Below, one piece after another: positions 10,585 through 21,196 of a DNA stretch of 64,000 bases (position 1 is its first letter; each line of letters begins with the position of its first letter). The notes under the pieces were generated by a model that was given only the letters and a program-made list of their open reading frames with translations, did not search any database and was not told the origin of the DNA. The DNA lies in the NCBI RefSeq assembly GCF_014904695.1, contig NZ_JACXXN010000027.1:18638-82637 (forward strand), read 5' to 3'. The position numbers and the translations under genes are program-made. The DNA comes from Nostoc sp. MG11. GTDB taxonomy: Bacteria > Cyanobacteriota > Cyanobacteriia > Cyanobacteriales > Nostocaceae.

Positions 10585-11394
10585 TCAGTTGTTACTATTT
10601 GTATAATCCGTACTTACAGTAACCTGCTGCCAAGCATCCAAATCCGTTTTGACCCCTGACAGTTTTTCCTGAATCAGGCTCATGGCATCGGTGCCTAATG
10701 CCAGTCGCATCGGTGGATGAGGACTTTCCACAGCTTGAATGATGGCTTGCGCCGCTGATCGTGGATTGCCAGGTTGCTTACCATCCATCTGTTTGAACCG
10801 CTGCAATGAAGCACCGCTGACCGGAGCATAGGCATCAATGGATTGTTTGGCTGCTGCCAGAGAGCGTCCGTTAAAATCTGTGCGAAATGCCCCAGGTTCA
10901 ATTAAAGTAACTTTAACTCCAAAGGATTCAACCTCCTTAGCCAGGGCTTCAGACGTACCTTCCAGAGCAAATTTAGCGCCACAGTAGAGGCTGCTTCCAC
11001 CAAATCCCACTAATCCTGCTGTGGATGACATATTCACAATATGACCGCTGCCTTGCTGACGCATCACAGGCAAAACAGTTCGCATCAGACGGAGTGCCCC
11101 AAAGAAGTTGGTTTCAAAATATTGGTGAATATCAACATCACTGACTTCTTCTAGTGCGGCAATTAGTCCATGGCCAGCATTGTTGACCAGCACATCAATT
11201 CGACCAAATGTGGCGATTACTGTATCAACCGCTGCTTGTATGTCTTGAGATAACGTTACATCCAGACGTACAGCCTTTGCGGTCTCTGGATAGTGCTCAA
11301 TCAAAACGCGAAGTTGCTTTGGTTTGCGAGCAGTAGCAAGCAGGTAGTCGCCCTTCTTCAACACTGCTTCTGGGGGTAAATATAGCGAAGACAC
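10585..11394 (-). pseudogene. Short-chain dehydrogenase, C-terminal part of a gene split by the transposon
   Basis: Genuine coding sequence begins at AVLKKGDYLLATARKP and runs through NNAGHGL, the Ser of NMSSTAG and the catalytic YCGAK, then to the usual C-terminus. The first about ten codons (MSSLYLPPE) are transposon-end sequence, so the GTG at 11394 is artificial. The missing start, with the TGCSTGFG cofactor motif, is at 25896-25979 on the same strand. Joining the two at the duplicated TTCTG gives GRALAEAVLKKGDY without a gap. Without the cofactor motif this piece should not bind NAD(P). Confidence 0.9.
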
Positions 11395-11529
11395 TGTTGG
11401 CGAAACATTACTTAATATTTTAAACGTCGGTAAATCAGTGTTTTAGAAACTTTGGCTTTCACCGCGCTCTATCCAACCTACGGAATAATAAGGCTTTTGA
11501 GTATTAAGATATATTTCGCCAACAGCGTC
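11390..11529. repeat. 140-bp direct repeat, copy 1 (Tn3-derived miniature element-like)
   Basis: Identical to 25739-25878. It begins GACACTGTTGGCGAAAC and ends TTTCGCCAACAGCGTC, so it has its own terminal inverted repeats with a non-coding middle of about 85 bp. Its outer flank matches the outer flank of copy 2 in inverted orientation, and so does its inner flank. Confidence 0.9.
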
Positions 11530-11545
11530 AGCGAAGCTGTCACCA

Positions 11546-11566
11546 GGGGCAAGATAGCCTGAAAGT
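11546..11566. repeat. Inner inverted repeat, left
   Basis: GGGGCAAGATAGCCTGAAAG plus T. It matches the reverse complement of 25702-25722 with one mismatch, and the similarity continues outward through GTCACC into the 140-bp repeat. Confidence 0.8.
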
Positions 11567-11600
11567 CTTGTGAAGTCTGGGTTTGACAAAAAAGAGTTGA

Positions 11601-12020
11601 TCATTGGATTTTAGCGGTTTTGACGGGCGTTTTATAAGCACAGCCACAAATTGGACAAAATCGGTGTCTCAAAGACAACACCAACTCACCGCAATTCGCG
11701 CAGTTAACTCGAATCGGTGTACCGCAGAAATAACAAAACTTGGCTTTGACATGACCCCACATAGGGTCAACCGCCGTGCCAGGATTCCAACATTGAGGAC
11801 AAAACTTAACCCCTCTAACCTGAGATACTTCCTCGCCCTTGATCACAGCAGAAAGATACTCTTGGGGTACACCAAGGGCGACGGCTATTCCTTGAAGCGT
11901 CCGGCGATTAATTTTAACCGTAAGTCCCCGCTCAATTTTCCCGACAGAGCGTCCATGTATACCAGCAGCATCCGCCAACTCAAACTGAGTTAAATTGAGT
12001 TTCTTCCTGACCCGTGACAC
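11601..12020 (-). CDS. XRE-family DNA-binding protein with C-terminal zinc ribbons
   Basis: Residues 1-60 form a helix-turn-helix (LTQFELADAAGIHGRSVGKI, then ERGLTVKINRRTLQGIA). The C-terminal half has four Cys pairs: CPQC, CYFC, CANC and CPIC, suggesting two zinc ribbons. The GTG at 12020 is the first accepted start, but family-like sequence continues upstream in frame (SDESLASYV) to an ATA at 12066-12068. The native start may therefore have been ATG there, now mutated. Divergent from the tyrosine recombinase with 125 bp between, so it may control the recombinase or transposase. Confidence 0.75.
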   Translation of the reverse strand: MSRVRKKLNLTQFELADAAGIHGRSVGKIERGLTVKINRRTLQGIAVALGVPQEYLSAVIKGEEVSQVRGVKFCPQCWNPGTAVDPMWGHVKAKFCYFCGTPIRVNCANCGELVLSLRHRFCPICGCAYKTPVKTAKIQ

Positions 12021-12145
12021 GTAACTAGCAAGGGATTCATCGCTATTGGGAGTTTTAAAAGTATCTATAAAAAGCTGTTAGCTAACTCCTTAAAAGATAT
12101 ATAATTTATCAATAAAAAACCAAGCGAGAGAATACAGAAACAACC

Positions 12146-13081
12146 GTGAAATCGGCTGTAACTTTAGCCACTGTCACGACCGAATTTCTAGAGCGTCCTG
12201 GTCTAGCACCAAGTACTAGAGAAACCTATGAACTGACCCTCAGACTTTTACTGCAAAAGTATGGAAGTTGGTCAATAGAAATTATCAGTAAGCAAACATT
12301 AGTTGAGTATCTAAATAATCTCAGTCATTTAAAATACACAACACACCACAAGCATCAAGCAATACTACAAAGTTTGCTTAACTTTTCAGTAGAACAAAGG
12401 TATATAAAATCCAACCCCATCCGGGGACTAAAACAACGTCTACCTGAAAGAGAGAAAGGCGAACATAAAAGCGACAATACAATAAGATATCTAACACAAT
12501 CACAACTAAATATACTATATTCTGCCGTAAAAGATGACTTACGTCTTAGTGCAATAGTTCATTTACTGCATCGCACAGGATGCAGGATAGGAGAGCTTTT
12601 AGCCCTAAATACAGATTCTGTAGATATCAATAACCAGAAATTTCAAGTATTAGGTAAAGGTAACAAACAACGCTGGTGCTTTTATAGTGATGACGCAGCC
12701 GCAATGCTGGCTAAATACTTGAAATACTCACGGCATCAAAACACGAATGCCTTGTTTACGGCACAACATCTAGTTACCCTAAAAGTAAGTAGAATCAGCT
12801 ACCATACATTGCATGATTATTGGTGCGAGACAACCAACAAGTATCCGCAACTTCAAGGAGTTCGTATTCACGATTTACGACATACATTTGCTACAGAACG
12901 AGTTGGATTAATCAGTATTGAGGAATTATGCTCGTTAATGGGACATGAAAGCATTCAAACAACTTTACGTTACGCTAAAGTCACCTCTCTACGAGACGCT
13001 CCGCGAACACAGAAATCAGAATCAGCCGCACGTCATGCCTTGAATATACTAATTAATTCCGATCCATATGCTGACCTTTAG
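12146..13081 (+). CDS. Tyrosine recombinase/integrase (TnpI/Xer-like)
   Basis: A 311-residue site-specific recombinase. An N-terminal SAM-like core-binding domain (TRETYELTLRLLLQKYGSW) is followed by the catalytic domain with Arg147 (TGCRIGEL), His242-x-x-Arg245 (HDLRHTFATE), GHESIQ and nucleophile Tyr276 (TTLRYAKV). All catalytic positions are present. Some Tn3-family elements (Tn4430 type) use such a TnpI in place of a serine resolvase, and its position beside a Tn3-type transposase fits. A 21-bp dispersed repeat adds LRDAPRT in frame after the catalytic Tyr. Start is GTG. Confidence 0.88.
   Translation: MKSAVTLATVTTEFLERPGLAPSTRETYELTLRLLLQKYGSWSIEIISKQTLVEYLNNLSHLKYTTHHKHQAILQSLLNFSVEQRYIKSNPIRGLKQRLPEREKGEHKSDNTIRYLTQSQLNILYSAVKDDLRLSAIVHLLHRTGCRIGELLALNTDSVDINNQKFQVLGKGNKQRWCFYSDDAAAMLAKYLKYSRHQNTNALFTAQHLVTLKVSRISYHTLHDYWCETTNKYPQLQGVRIHDLRHTFATERVGLISIEELCSLMGHESIQTTLRYAKVTSLRDAPRTQKSESAARHALNILINSDPYADL
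12988..13008. repeat. 21-bp small dispersed repeat inside the recombinase gene
   Basis: TCTACGAGACGCTCCGCGAA plus C. The same unit is nested in the repeat block near 43630-43655 and related forms occur at 36393 and 43715-43770. Being 21 bp it adds seven codons without shifting the frame. Confidence 0.75.
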
Positions 13082-13202
13082 GGCAATTATATAGAATCAA
13101 TCAGTTACACTATGTTCTTCACCAAGAAACAGCATTTTATCTCAGTTAAAGGTTTCTACCCCAAAGAAGGTAGAATACTGTTTGCTTGAAGAGTGAGACT
13201 TA

Positions 13203-16200
13203 ATGAAAAAAATCTGGCAACCAGACAGAAGAATTAGTAGAGTATTGAACACTACTCCCTCTTGAATTAGCCCTACTGAATCAGAAAAATGACGAAAATC
13301 GGTTAGGTTTTGCTATATTACTCAAGTTTTTTGAGATTTATGCCAGGTTTCCTGAGAATAATCAAGAAATATCCTTCATCGTTGTTGATTATGTTGCCAA
13401 ACTTTTAGATATTTCTCCCCAAAAGTACTCTTACTACGATTGGCAAGGACGCTCCATAAAATATCATCGCGCTCAAATCAGGGAATTCTTTGGATTTCAA
13501 GAAACCAAAGTTAGTGATGCTAAAGAGTTAACTAATTGGTTAGCCGAACAAGCACTAATTTATGAGTTAAAGTTTGAACAGCTAAAACTTGCAGCCGTAG
13601 CAAGACTACGGAATTTAAAACTTGAACCACCGACAGATTCCAGATTAGAACGTATCATTCACTCTGCTATCAGGAATTTTGAATCTAAATTTTTTAGGGA
13701 CATAACTTCCCAGTTATCTAATCAATCTAAAAATTGGATAAATGATTTTTTGAAAGAGAAAGCTTCAGAGCAGGAATTAGATGATACCACACAAGTAAAT
13801 CATAATAAACAACGGAATAATCCGGGAGATATCCAATTATCTCAACAGTTAGATAACACGAATAGCTCAAAAAATAACACTGACGTGACCATATTAACAT
13901 GGGCTGAATTAAAAACAGACCCAGGGAGAATTGGTGTAGAAAGTTTTCAAAAAGAAGTTGCTAAGTTAGAGATTTTTGAGCAATTAGAATTACCAGCAGA
14001 CTTATTTAAAAAAATCCCTACCAAAGTTCTCCAAGTCTATAAAAGTCGGGTAATTGTTGAACATCCTCGTGACTTACGCCGTCACCCAGAACATATCCGT
14101 TACACACTATTTACAGCTTTTTGTTGGCTCAGAAGTCAAGAAGTTATAGATAATTTAGTAGAGTTACTCATCCAGATTGTGCATCGCATAGGTATCAATG
14201 CAGAAAAACGTGTAGATAAAGAACTTATTCAGGATTTTAAACGGGTTCATGGGAAGAATAATCTACTATACCAAATGGCAGAAGCTTCTTTGAAAACCCC
14301 TGATGGCACAATCAAAGATGTGATTTTTCCTGTGGTAAGTGAGGTAACTCTCAAGAATTTAGTGAAAGAGTATAAATCTACAGGGAATGCTTACCGTGAG
14401 AAAGTTTATACGATGATGCGCTCTTCTTATGGTGGATATTATCGGCGAATTTTACCGTTAATTTTAAACAAGCTAGAATTCCGTTCAAATAATGAAGTTC
14501 ATCGTCCAGTTATTCAAGCGATATCAATACTTAAAAAGTATGCTGATAGTAAACAACGTTATTATGATGCAGGAGAAGATATCCCCATTGATGGGGTCTT
14601 ACGTAGTGATTGGCAAGAAATTATATTAGAGACGGGAGCAGACGACGAAATCAAAGTTAATCGCATTAATTATGAGTTGAGCGTGCTGCAAGCATTGAGA
14701 GAAAAGCTCAGATGCAAGGAAATCTGGGTTTTAGGAGCTAATCGTTACAGAAACCCTGAAGAAGATTTACCTGCTGATTTTGAGGCGCAAAGATTACAAT
14801 ATTTCCAAGCATTGAAACAACCATCAGATGTGGAAGTCTTTATTGCTAATTTGCAGCAAGCTTTGTCACAATCATTAACTTTATTAGATACAGGAATACC
14901 TAAGAACAAATTAGTCACACTGAAAACTACAGGTAAAAGTCGAATTTGTGTTTCTCCTTTGAATCCTCAAAATGAACCAACTAATTTGGCAAGGTTGAAA
15001 ACTGAAATTACTAGACGTTGGCGCATGACTAGCCTCTTAGATATTCTAAAAGAAACTGATTTACGAGTTAAGTTTAGCCAACACTTTCAGAGTGTATCAA
15101 CCAGAGAGGTTTTAGGCGACTATACTTTACAAAAACGCTTGTTACTTTGTTTATATGGTTTAGGAACGAATACTGGATTAAAGCGTTTAAGTGATGAGAT
15201 TAAAGGCGATAATTATCAAGATTTACTCCATGTCAAGCGTCATTTTATTCAGAAAGAACAATTACGCAATGCTATTGCCTGTGTTGCAAATGCAATTTTT
15301 ACTGCCAGAATTTCTACTATTTGGGGAGAGGGTACAACCGCCTGCGCTTCTGACTCGAAAAAGTTTGGTGCTTGGGATCAAAATTTAATGACCCAATGGC
15401 ACATCCGCTATGGTGGACGGGGTGTGATGATTTATTGGCACGTTGAGAAGAATTCTGTTTGTATTTATTCGCAGTTAAAAACTTGTTCTTCTTCTGAGGT
15501 GGCAGCCATGATTGAAGGATTATTACGCCACTGTACCCAGATGAAAGTGGAGACAAATTATGTAGATAGTCACGGTCAAAATGAAGTGGCTTTTGCTTTC
15601 TGTCATTTACTGGGTTTTCAGTTAATGCCGCGTCTTAAACGTATCAATGTTCAGAAATTGTACCGTCCTTCAACTGGAAATAATGATGCTTATCCAAATT
15701 TGCAACCAATTTTAACTCGCGCTATTAATTGGGATTTAATTCGCCAACAATACGACCAAATGGTGAAGTATGCTACTGCTTTGCGTTTGGGTATGGCGGA
15801 AACTGAAGCCATCTTAAAGCGTTTTACTAGGGGTAATTTATTACACCCTACTTATCAAGCCTTGGCGGAATTAGGCAAGGCTGTAAAAACTATATTTTTA
15901 TGTAAATACCTGCATTCAGTTGAGCTGCGACAAGAGATAAATGCTGGACTAAATGTGGTGGAGAACTGGAATAGTGCTAACAGTTTTATTTTTTATGGCA
16001 AGGGTGGGGAGATTGCTACTAATCGTTTGTCCGACCAAGAATTAGCTGTGTTATCTCTGCATTTACTTCAGATATCTTTGGTATATATAAATACTTTAAT
16101 GATTCAGGAGGTTTTGTCTCAACCACAATGGATGAAGTTGATGAAGTTGGAGGATTTGCGGGCGCTTTCGCCTTTAATTTGGGGTCACGTTAATCCCTAT

Positions 16201-16251
16201 GGTACTTTTCGTTTGGATCTTAATGTCAGGTTGCCAATTGAAACGGGGTAA
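13203..16251 (+). pseudogene. tnpA: Tn3-family transposase, 5' end broken by frameshift and nonsense codon
   Basis: Would encode about 1000 residues, the usual Tn3 transposase size. The N-terminal DUF4158 region is readable from 13249 ([17 protein letters not shown]). Upstream, a TGA at 13246-13248 stands where EYWTLLPLE is expected, and the ATG at 13203 is one base out of frame. No ATG, GTG or TTG follows in frame until TTG 13750, which would give an 833-residue truncated protein. The catalytic domain is intact: Asp in [10 protein letters not shown], Asp in VDSHGQNE, Glu in VVENWNSAN (residues 535, 606 and 738 from 13750). Probably inactive unless internal initiation suffices. Confidence 0.88.
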
Positions 16252-16821
16252 ATGTGTCTAAAAATACTAGTGTTCTTATGTTTGAAAATCTTATATAAGA
16301 CTTATGCATTGACAGGAAATGGACTATGTGCATTGCCTTAAAGGGAAGTGAAGCGGGATGAATTAGCATAGGTCAAAGCCTCATGCTGGGGAGCCTACTC
16401 CCAGTATACTTTGCCTAAAAGAAGACATTCTCGGCAAAGTTAAGCATCTAAAAATCTTTGAGTAAAACACTTGTCTAGTTATGTTTGAATGTCTAGATTG
16501 CAATAGGTGACAGCTTCCCTAGCATTACGCCAAGATACAAGCGAGAACTAACTAACTTAACACCAATCTCATTCTTTAGTTAGAGGTTAGGTTTAGTTGA
16601 AAGCTTTAAGGTTCAGGTGTTGATTTGTAGTAGTTAATTTTTTTACTAGTCTAGAAGGCTGATACGAAGGGTAAATTTTTTCAAGAAACTTCTACATGCC
16701 TCTCGCTAATAAGCTCTTATCCTACACTGTTCTCCGCTCCTGGTATTAGGGTTTAGACAAACAAATTTGTCCAAACTGCGATAAACAAAGCACCATACAG
16801 CAAGCACGGGAGACAATAGAC
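16252..16821. other. Non-coding interval with a hairpin
   Basis: 570 bases between the transposase and the cargo genes, with no supported gene. It contains an inverted repeat ACTTTGCC (16408-16415) / GGCAAAGT (16433-16440) with a 17-base spacer. This could be a terminator-like or recombination site. The promoter for the cargo operon should lie near its right end. Confidence 0.4.
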
Positions 16822-17301
16822 ATGAGCCAACCAATTAAAGTTGAAAAGACGGTAACGATTAACAAACCAGCAGAGGAACTTTACCGCTTTTGGCATAACT
16901 TTGGGAACTTGCCGCGCTTCATGAAGCATCTCAAAGACGTAAAAGTACACAATAATAAGCGATCGCACTGGATTACCAGTGCGCCGTTAGGCGGAAGCGT
17001 TGAGTGGGATGCAGACATCATCGAAGATCGAGAAAACGAATTGATTGCATGGACTTCGGTTGCAGGCGCAGACGTGGATAACTCTGGTTCTGTCCACTTC
17101 CAGCCAGCGCCTGGCGATCGCGGGACTGAAGTAAAAGTTGTCACTGAATATAATCCGCCTGGTGGAGCAATTGGCGCTGGGATCGCCAAACTCTTCGGCG
17201 AAGAACCAGAACAGCAAATCGGAGATGATTTACGCCGCTTCAAAATGATGATGGAAGCAGGCGAGATTGCCACCACAGAGGGACAACCAAGAGGGAAATA
17301 G
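16822..17301 (+). CDS. SRPBCC-family (cyclase/dehydrase-like) protein
   Basis: A 159-residue START/Bet v1-like protein: KVEKTVTINKPAEELYRFWH, then FMKHLKDV and ITSAPLGGSVEWDADIIED. This is the usual polyketide-cyclase/dehydrase pattern of stress-associated membrane-lipid or ligand-binding proteins. No signal peptide or membrane segment. First gene of a co-directional series with the dehydrogenases. Ligand unknown; the context suggests a role with reactive aldehydes or general stress. Confidence 0.8.
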   Translation: MSQPIKVEKTVTINKPAEELYRFWHNFGNLPRFMKHLKDVKVHNNKRSHWITSAPLGGSVEWDADIIEDRENELIAWTSVAGADVDNSGSVHFQPAPGDRGTEVKVVTEYNPPGGAIGAGIAKLFGEEPEQQIGDDLRRFKMMMEAGEIATTEGQPRGK

Positions 17302-17381
17302 TCACTCGTCCTTCGTTTATTGCTAATGACTAATGACTAAGGACTGATGTATTAATGACCAATGACTAAGGACTAATGACT

Positions 17382-18551
17382 ATGAAAGCAGTTTGCTGGC
17401 ACGGCACTCATGATGTGCGGGTAGAAACAGTTCCAGATCCAAAAATCCTCAACCCGCGCGATGCCATCCTTAAAGTTACATCAACAACCATCTGCGGTTC
17501 TGACTTGCACCTCTACGATGGCTATATCCCGACGATGCAACCAGGTGATATTCTTGGTCACGAGTTCATGGGGGAAGTTGTTGAAATTGGCAGTGAAGTC
17601 AAGAAACTAAAAAAGGGCGATCGCGTGATTGTTTCTTCTATGATCGGCTGCGGTCATTGTTTCTTCTGCAATCAGCAGATGTGGTCGCTGTGCGATAACT
17701 CTAACCCCAACGCTTGGATGCAGGAGAAGCTGTTTGGCTTTGGTACGTCGGGGATCTTCGGCTACTCACACTTGTTTGGTGGCTATGCTGGTGGCGACGC
17801 CGAATACGTGCGTGTGCCGTTCGCTGATCATGGCGCTGTCAAAGTTCCCCAAGACATTCCTGACGAAAAACTGCTGCCGATCACTGATGCCTTTCCCACC
17901 GGCTACATGGGGGCAGATTTATGTGACATTCAGCCCGGAGATATTGTCGCTGTCTGGGGTTGTGGTCCAGTCGGACAATTCGCCATGCGTAGTGCTTATA
18001 TGCTGGGTGCAGAGCGCGTCATTGGCATCGACCGAGTTCCCGAACGCCTACAACTGGCTAGGGATTTCGCCAAAGCAGAAACGATCAACTATGAGGAAGT
18101 CGATGCGGGTGAAGCCCTCAAAGAAATGACTGGTGGTCGCGGTCCCGATGCTTGTATTGATGCAGTGGGAATGGAAGCCCATGGTATGGGTCTGGAAGGA
18201 TTTTACGATGAAACGAAGCAGAAGCTAAAGTTAGAAACTGATCGCCCTATTGTGCTGCGGCAAATGATGCTTGCTTGTCGCAAAGGCGGCACCTTGTCAA
18301 TTATGGGCGTTTACGCTGGCTTTGTAGACAAGATACCAATGGGCGCTGCTATGAACAAAGGCTTGACGCTCAAAACCGGACAAATGTTCGGTCAGAAGTA
18401 CATGCCTATATTGCTGGATAGCGTTATAAAGGGCGAAGTCGATCCCTCTGCTGTGTTCACACATCGCTTGCCTTTAACAGAAGCTCCGCAGGGCTTTGAG
18501 CTTTTCAAGCACAAAAAAGACAACTGCGTCAAGGTCTTACTTAAACCCTGA
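17382..18551 (+). CDS. Zinc-dependent alcohol/formaldehyde dehydrogenase-like protein, copy 1
   Basis: A 389-residue medium-chain dehydrogenase. Catalytic-zinc region [11 protein letters not shown] and [12 protein letters not shown]; structural-zinc lobe [16 protein letters not shown]; Rossmann motif [12 protein letters not shown] near residue 190. The DAVGMEAHG stretch is shared with glutathione-independent formaldehyde dehydrogenases, but it lacks their longer insert. The ATG at 17382 is chosen over 17376 because MKAVCWHG matches the next gene. Closely related to the following gene, which points to tandem duplication. Preceded by heptamer-type repeats (TGACTAA). Confidence 0.9.
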   Translation: MKAVCWHGTHDVRVETVPDPKILNPRDAILKVTSTTICGSDLHLYDGYIPTMQPGDILGHEFMGEVVEIGSEVKKLKKGDRVIVSSMIGCGHCFFCNQQMWSLCDNSNPNAWMQEKLFGFGTSGIFGYSHLFGGYAGGDAEYVRVPFADHGAVKVPQDIPDEKLLPITDAFPTGYMGADLCDIQPGDIVAVWGCGPVGQFAMRSAYMLGAERVIGIDRVPERLQLARDFAKAETINYEEVDAGEALKEMTGGRGPDACIDAVGMEAHGMGLEGFYDETKQKLKLETDRPIVLRQMMLACRKGGTLSIMGVYAGFVDKIPMGAAMNKGLTLKTGQMFGQKYMPILLDSVIKGEVDPSAVFTHRLPLTEAPQGFELFKHKKDNCVKVLLKP

Positions 18552-18713
18552 TCAGCGTGAGCGGATTTTGGTACGCGTCAAGATTCTAAGGCGCTAAGAA
18601 AGCTTGTGATCTCTTACCCTTTGCGTCTTTGCACGCGCAGCCGCCTCAAGTTGGCGAACCCGCCCACGACGTTGCCTTCGTCTTTGCGTGAGATGAAAAA
18701 GGAGAATAACTCA

Positions 18714-19880
18714 ATGAAAGCTGTTTGCTGGCACGGTGCCAACGAAGTGCGGGTCGAAACAGTACCCGATCCAAAAATTATTAATCCGCGCGATGCTATT
18801 GTCAAAATTACGTCAACGGCAATTTGCGGTTCTGATTTACATCTTTATGATGGCTACATCCCGACGATGGAAAAAGGCGACATCCTTGGTCATGAGTTTA
18901 TGGGGGAGGTTGTTGAACTTGGTAGCGCGGTGAAGAATGTGCAGGTAGGCGATCGCGTTGTCGTTCCCTTTACCATTTCCTGCGGTAACTGTTTCTTCTG
19001 TCAAAAGGATTTGTGGTCGCTGTGCGACAACTCCAACCCGAACGCTTGGATACCAGAAAAACTCATGGGTCATTCCCCATCTGGTCTTTTCGGCTACTCC
19101 CATATGATGGGTGGTTATGCTGGAGGTCAAGCTGAATACGCCCGCGTTCCCTTCGCTGATGTTGGTTTGTTAAAGATTCCCGATGGACTAGCAGACGAAC
19201 AAGTCCTATTTCTCACAGATATCTTCCCCACTGGATACATGGCAGCGGAAAATTGCGATATTAAGCCTGGTAGTATTGTCGCCATCTGGGGCTGTGGACC
19301 AGTCGGACAATTTGCGATTAGAAGCGCCTATATGCTTGGTGCCGAGCGCGTCATTGCTATTGATCGAGTTCCCGAACGTCTACAAATGGCGCAAGAAGGT
19401 AAGGCAGAAGTCCTCAACTATGAGGAAGTAGATGTTGGTGAAGCCCTCAAAGAAATGACGGGTGGGCGTGGTCCCGATGCTTGCATGGATGCTGTGGGAA
19501 TGGAAGCTCACGGCACGGGTCCCGATTCATTTTACGACCAGGTCAAGCAAGCAGTGCGGATGGAAACAGATAGACCCACTGCCCTAAGGCAAGTAATGGT
19601 TGCCTGTCGCAAAGGCGGTACTGTATCAATTCCTGGCGTTTATGGCGGCTTTGTTGACAAAATCCCGATGGGTGCTGTCATGAACAAAGCCTTAACATTG
19701 AAAACAGGACAGACACACGTTCATCGGTACTTGCGCCCATTACTTGAGCGCGTCCAAAATGGCGAGATCGATCCATCTTTCGTGATCACCCACCGGATGC
19801 CGCTAGAGCAAGCACCGCACGGCTACGAAATTTTCAAGCACAAGAAAGACAACTGTATCAAGGTCGTGCTCAAACCATAG
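18714..19880 (+). CDS. Zinc-dependent alcohol/formaldehyde dehydrogenase-like protein, copy 2
   Basis: A 388-residue paralogue of the preceding gene with the same zinc lobe ([16 protein letters not shown]), catalytic motifs and [13 protein letters not shown] cofactor site ([12 protein letters not shown]). The start at 18714 follows a good ribosome site (AAAGGAG) and aligns with the paralogue. The longer open frame from 18606 reads through repeat sequence. The 160-bp gap contains the common CTTTGCGTCTTTGC intergenic repeat interrupted by another small repeat. Ends 19 bp before the next gene, so they are likely cotranscribed. Confidence 0.9.
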   Translation: MKAVCWHGANEVRVETVPDPKIINPRDAIVKITSTAICGSDLHLYDGYIPTMEKGDILGHEFMGEVVELGSAVKNVQVGDRVVVPFTISCGNCFFCQKDLWSLCDNSNPNAWIPEKLMGHSPSGLFGYSHMMGGYAGGQAEYARVPFADVGLLKIPDGLADEQVLFLTDIFPTGYMAAENCDIKPGSIVAIWGCGPVGQFAIRSAYMLGAERVIAIDRVPERLQMAQEGKAEVLNYEEVDVGEALKEMTGGRGPDACMDAVGMEAHGTGPDSFYDQVKQAVRMETDRPTALRQVMVACRKGGTVSIPGVYGGFVDKIPMGAVMNKALTLKTGQTHVHRYLRPLLERVQNGEIDPSFVITHRMPLEQAPHGYEIFKHKKDNCIKVVLKP

Positions 19881-19899
19881 GTTAAGAGAGGGACAAGTC

Positions 19900-21102
19900 A
19901 TGGCAAGTAATCGTGGAGTGGTCTATATGGGACCTTGGAAACTCGAGGTTCAAAATCTTGATTTCCCAAAACTAGTTGACCCTCGTGGTAACAAGTGCGA
20001 TCATGGTGTCATTCTCAAAATCGTCACCACGAACATCTGTGGCAGCGACCAGCACATCTATCATGGTCGTTTTGCGGCTCCCCAAGGGATGGTGTTGGGT
20101 CACGAGATGACCGGCGAGGTGATCGAGGCAGGCCGGGATGTCCAGTTCATCAAGCAGGGTGATCTCTGTTCAGTCCCGTTCAACGTCTCCTGCGGGCGCT
20201 GCCGCAACTGCAAGGAGCGGCACACCGACGTCTGCATGAACGTCAACCCTGAGGTTGATTGCGGGGCATACGGCTTCAACCTTGGCGGCTGGCAGGGCGG
20301 GCAGACTGAGTACCTCATGGTCCCCTACGCCGACTGGAACCTCTTGAAGTTCCCTGACAAGGATCAGGCGATGGCGAAGATCAGGGATCTCACGCTGCTC
20401 TCGGATATCCTGCCCACCGGCTTTCACGGCTGCGTGTCGGCAGGATGCAAGTCGGGGTCCACGATCTACATCGCTGGCGCGGGACCGGTGGGTCGCTGCG
20501 CCGCTGCCGCCGCACGTCTTTTGGGTGCCTCCTGCATCATCGTCGGCGACAGAAATCAGGCCCGGCTCGATCTAGTGAAGAGCGCTGGCTACGAGGTTGT
20601 GAACACGACGCTAGAGACCCCAGTTGCCGATCAGATCGAGGCGATTCTGGGAGATCGGGAGGTCGATTGCGGGGTCGATGCCGTCGGTCTGGAGGCGCAT
20701 GGTCACGGTGAGGAAGACGGAGAAGAGCATTCGGAAATAGTGCTCAACACCCTGTTTGAAGTGGTCCGTGCGGGCGGCGCGATGGGCATCCCCGGTATCT
20801 ATACCAACGCTGACCCTGGGGCCCCAAAGACTGATATGGCAAAAAAAGGTCAGCTCCCCCTTGCCTTCAGCAAGGCGTGGATCAAGTCACCGCAGCTGAC
20901 GGGGGGTCAGGCCCCGATTATGAAATACAACCGGGATCTGATGATGGCGATCCTGTGGGACCGGATGCCTTACTTGGGCGAGGTCATAAACACCGAGGTT
21001 ATCTCGCTCGACCAAGCGCCCGATGCTTACCGAATATTCAGTGATGGCTCACCCAAGAAGTTCGTCATCGACCCCCACGGCAGCGTGAAGCAAGCCGCAT
21101 AG
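19900..21102 (+). CDS. fdhA: Glutathione-independent formaldehyde dehydrogenase
   Basis: A 400-residue enzyme that oxidises formaldehyde with bound NAD, close in length and pattern to Pseudomonas FdhA. Motifs: NICGSDQHIYHG and GHEMTGEVIEAG at the catalytic zinc, CGRCRNCKERHTDVC at the structural zinc, AGAGPVGRCAAAAARLLGAS at the cofactor site, and the long NADPGAPKTDMAKKGQLPLA segment typical of this subfamily. From about 20100 on, G+C is clearly higher than in the neighbouring genes and codon choice is unlike the cyanobacterial genes. Recent transfer from a high-GC bacterium is likely. Confidence 0.9.
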   Translation: MASNRGVVYMGPWKLEVQNLDFPKLVDPRGNKCDHGVILKIVTTNICGSDQHIYHGRFAAPQGMVLGHEMTGEVIEAGRDVQFIKQGDLCSVPFNVSCGRCRNCKERHTDVCMNVNPEVDCGAYGFNLGGWQGGQTEYLMVPYADWNLLKFPDKDQAMAKIRDLTLLSDILPTGFHGCVSAGCKSGSTIYIAGAGPVGRCAAAAARLLGASCIIVGDRNQARLDLVKSAGYEVVNTTLETPVADQIEAILGDREVDCGVDAVGLEAHGHGEEDGEEHSEIVLNTLFEVVRAGGAMGIPGIYTNADPGAPKTDMAKKGQLPLAFSKAWIKSPQLTGGQAPIMKYNRDLMMAILWDRMPYLGEVINTEVISLDQAPDAYRIFSDGSPKKFVIDPHGSVKQAA

Positions 21103-21196
21103 ATCACTCAATTTGCCTCCACACGATTGGGGGACAGGACGCATAAATATTGCAGAGAAAGATGTAAGCAGATTTGTATTGACAGGAGATAAGAAC

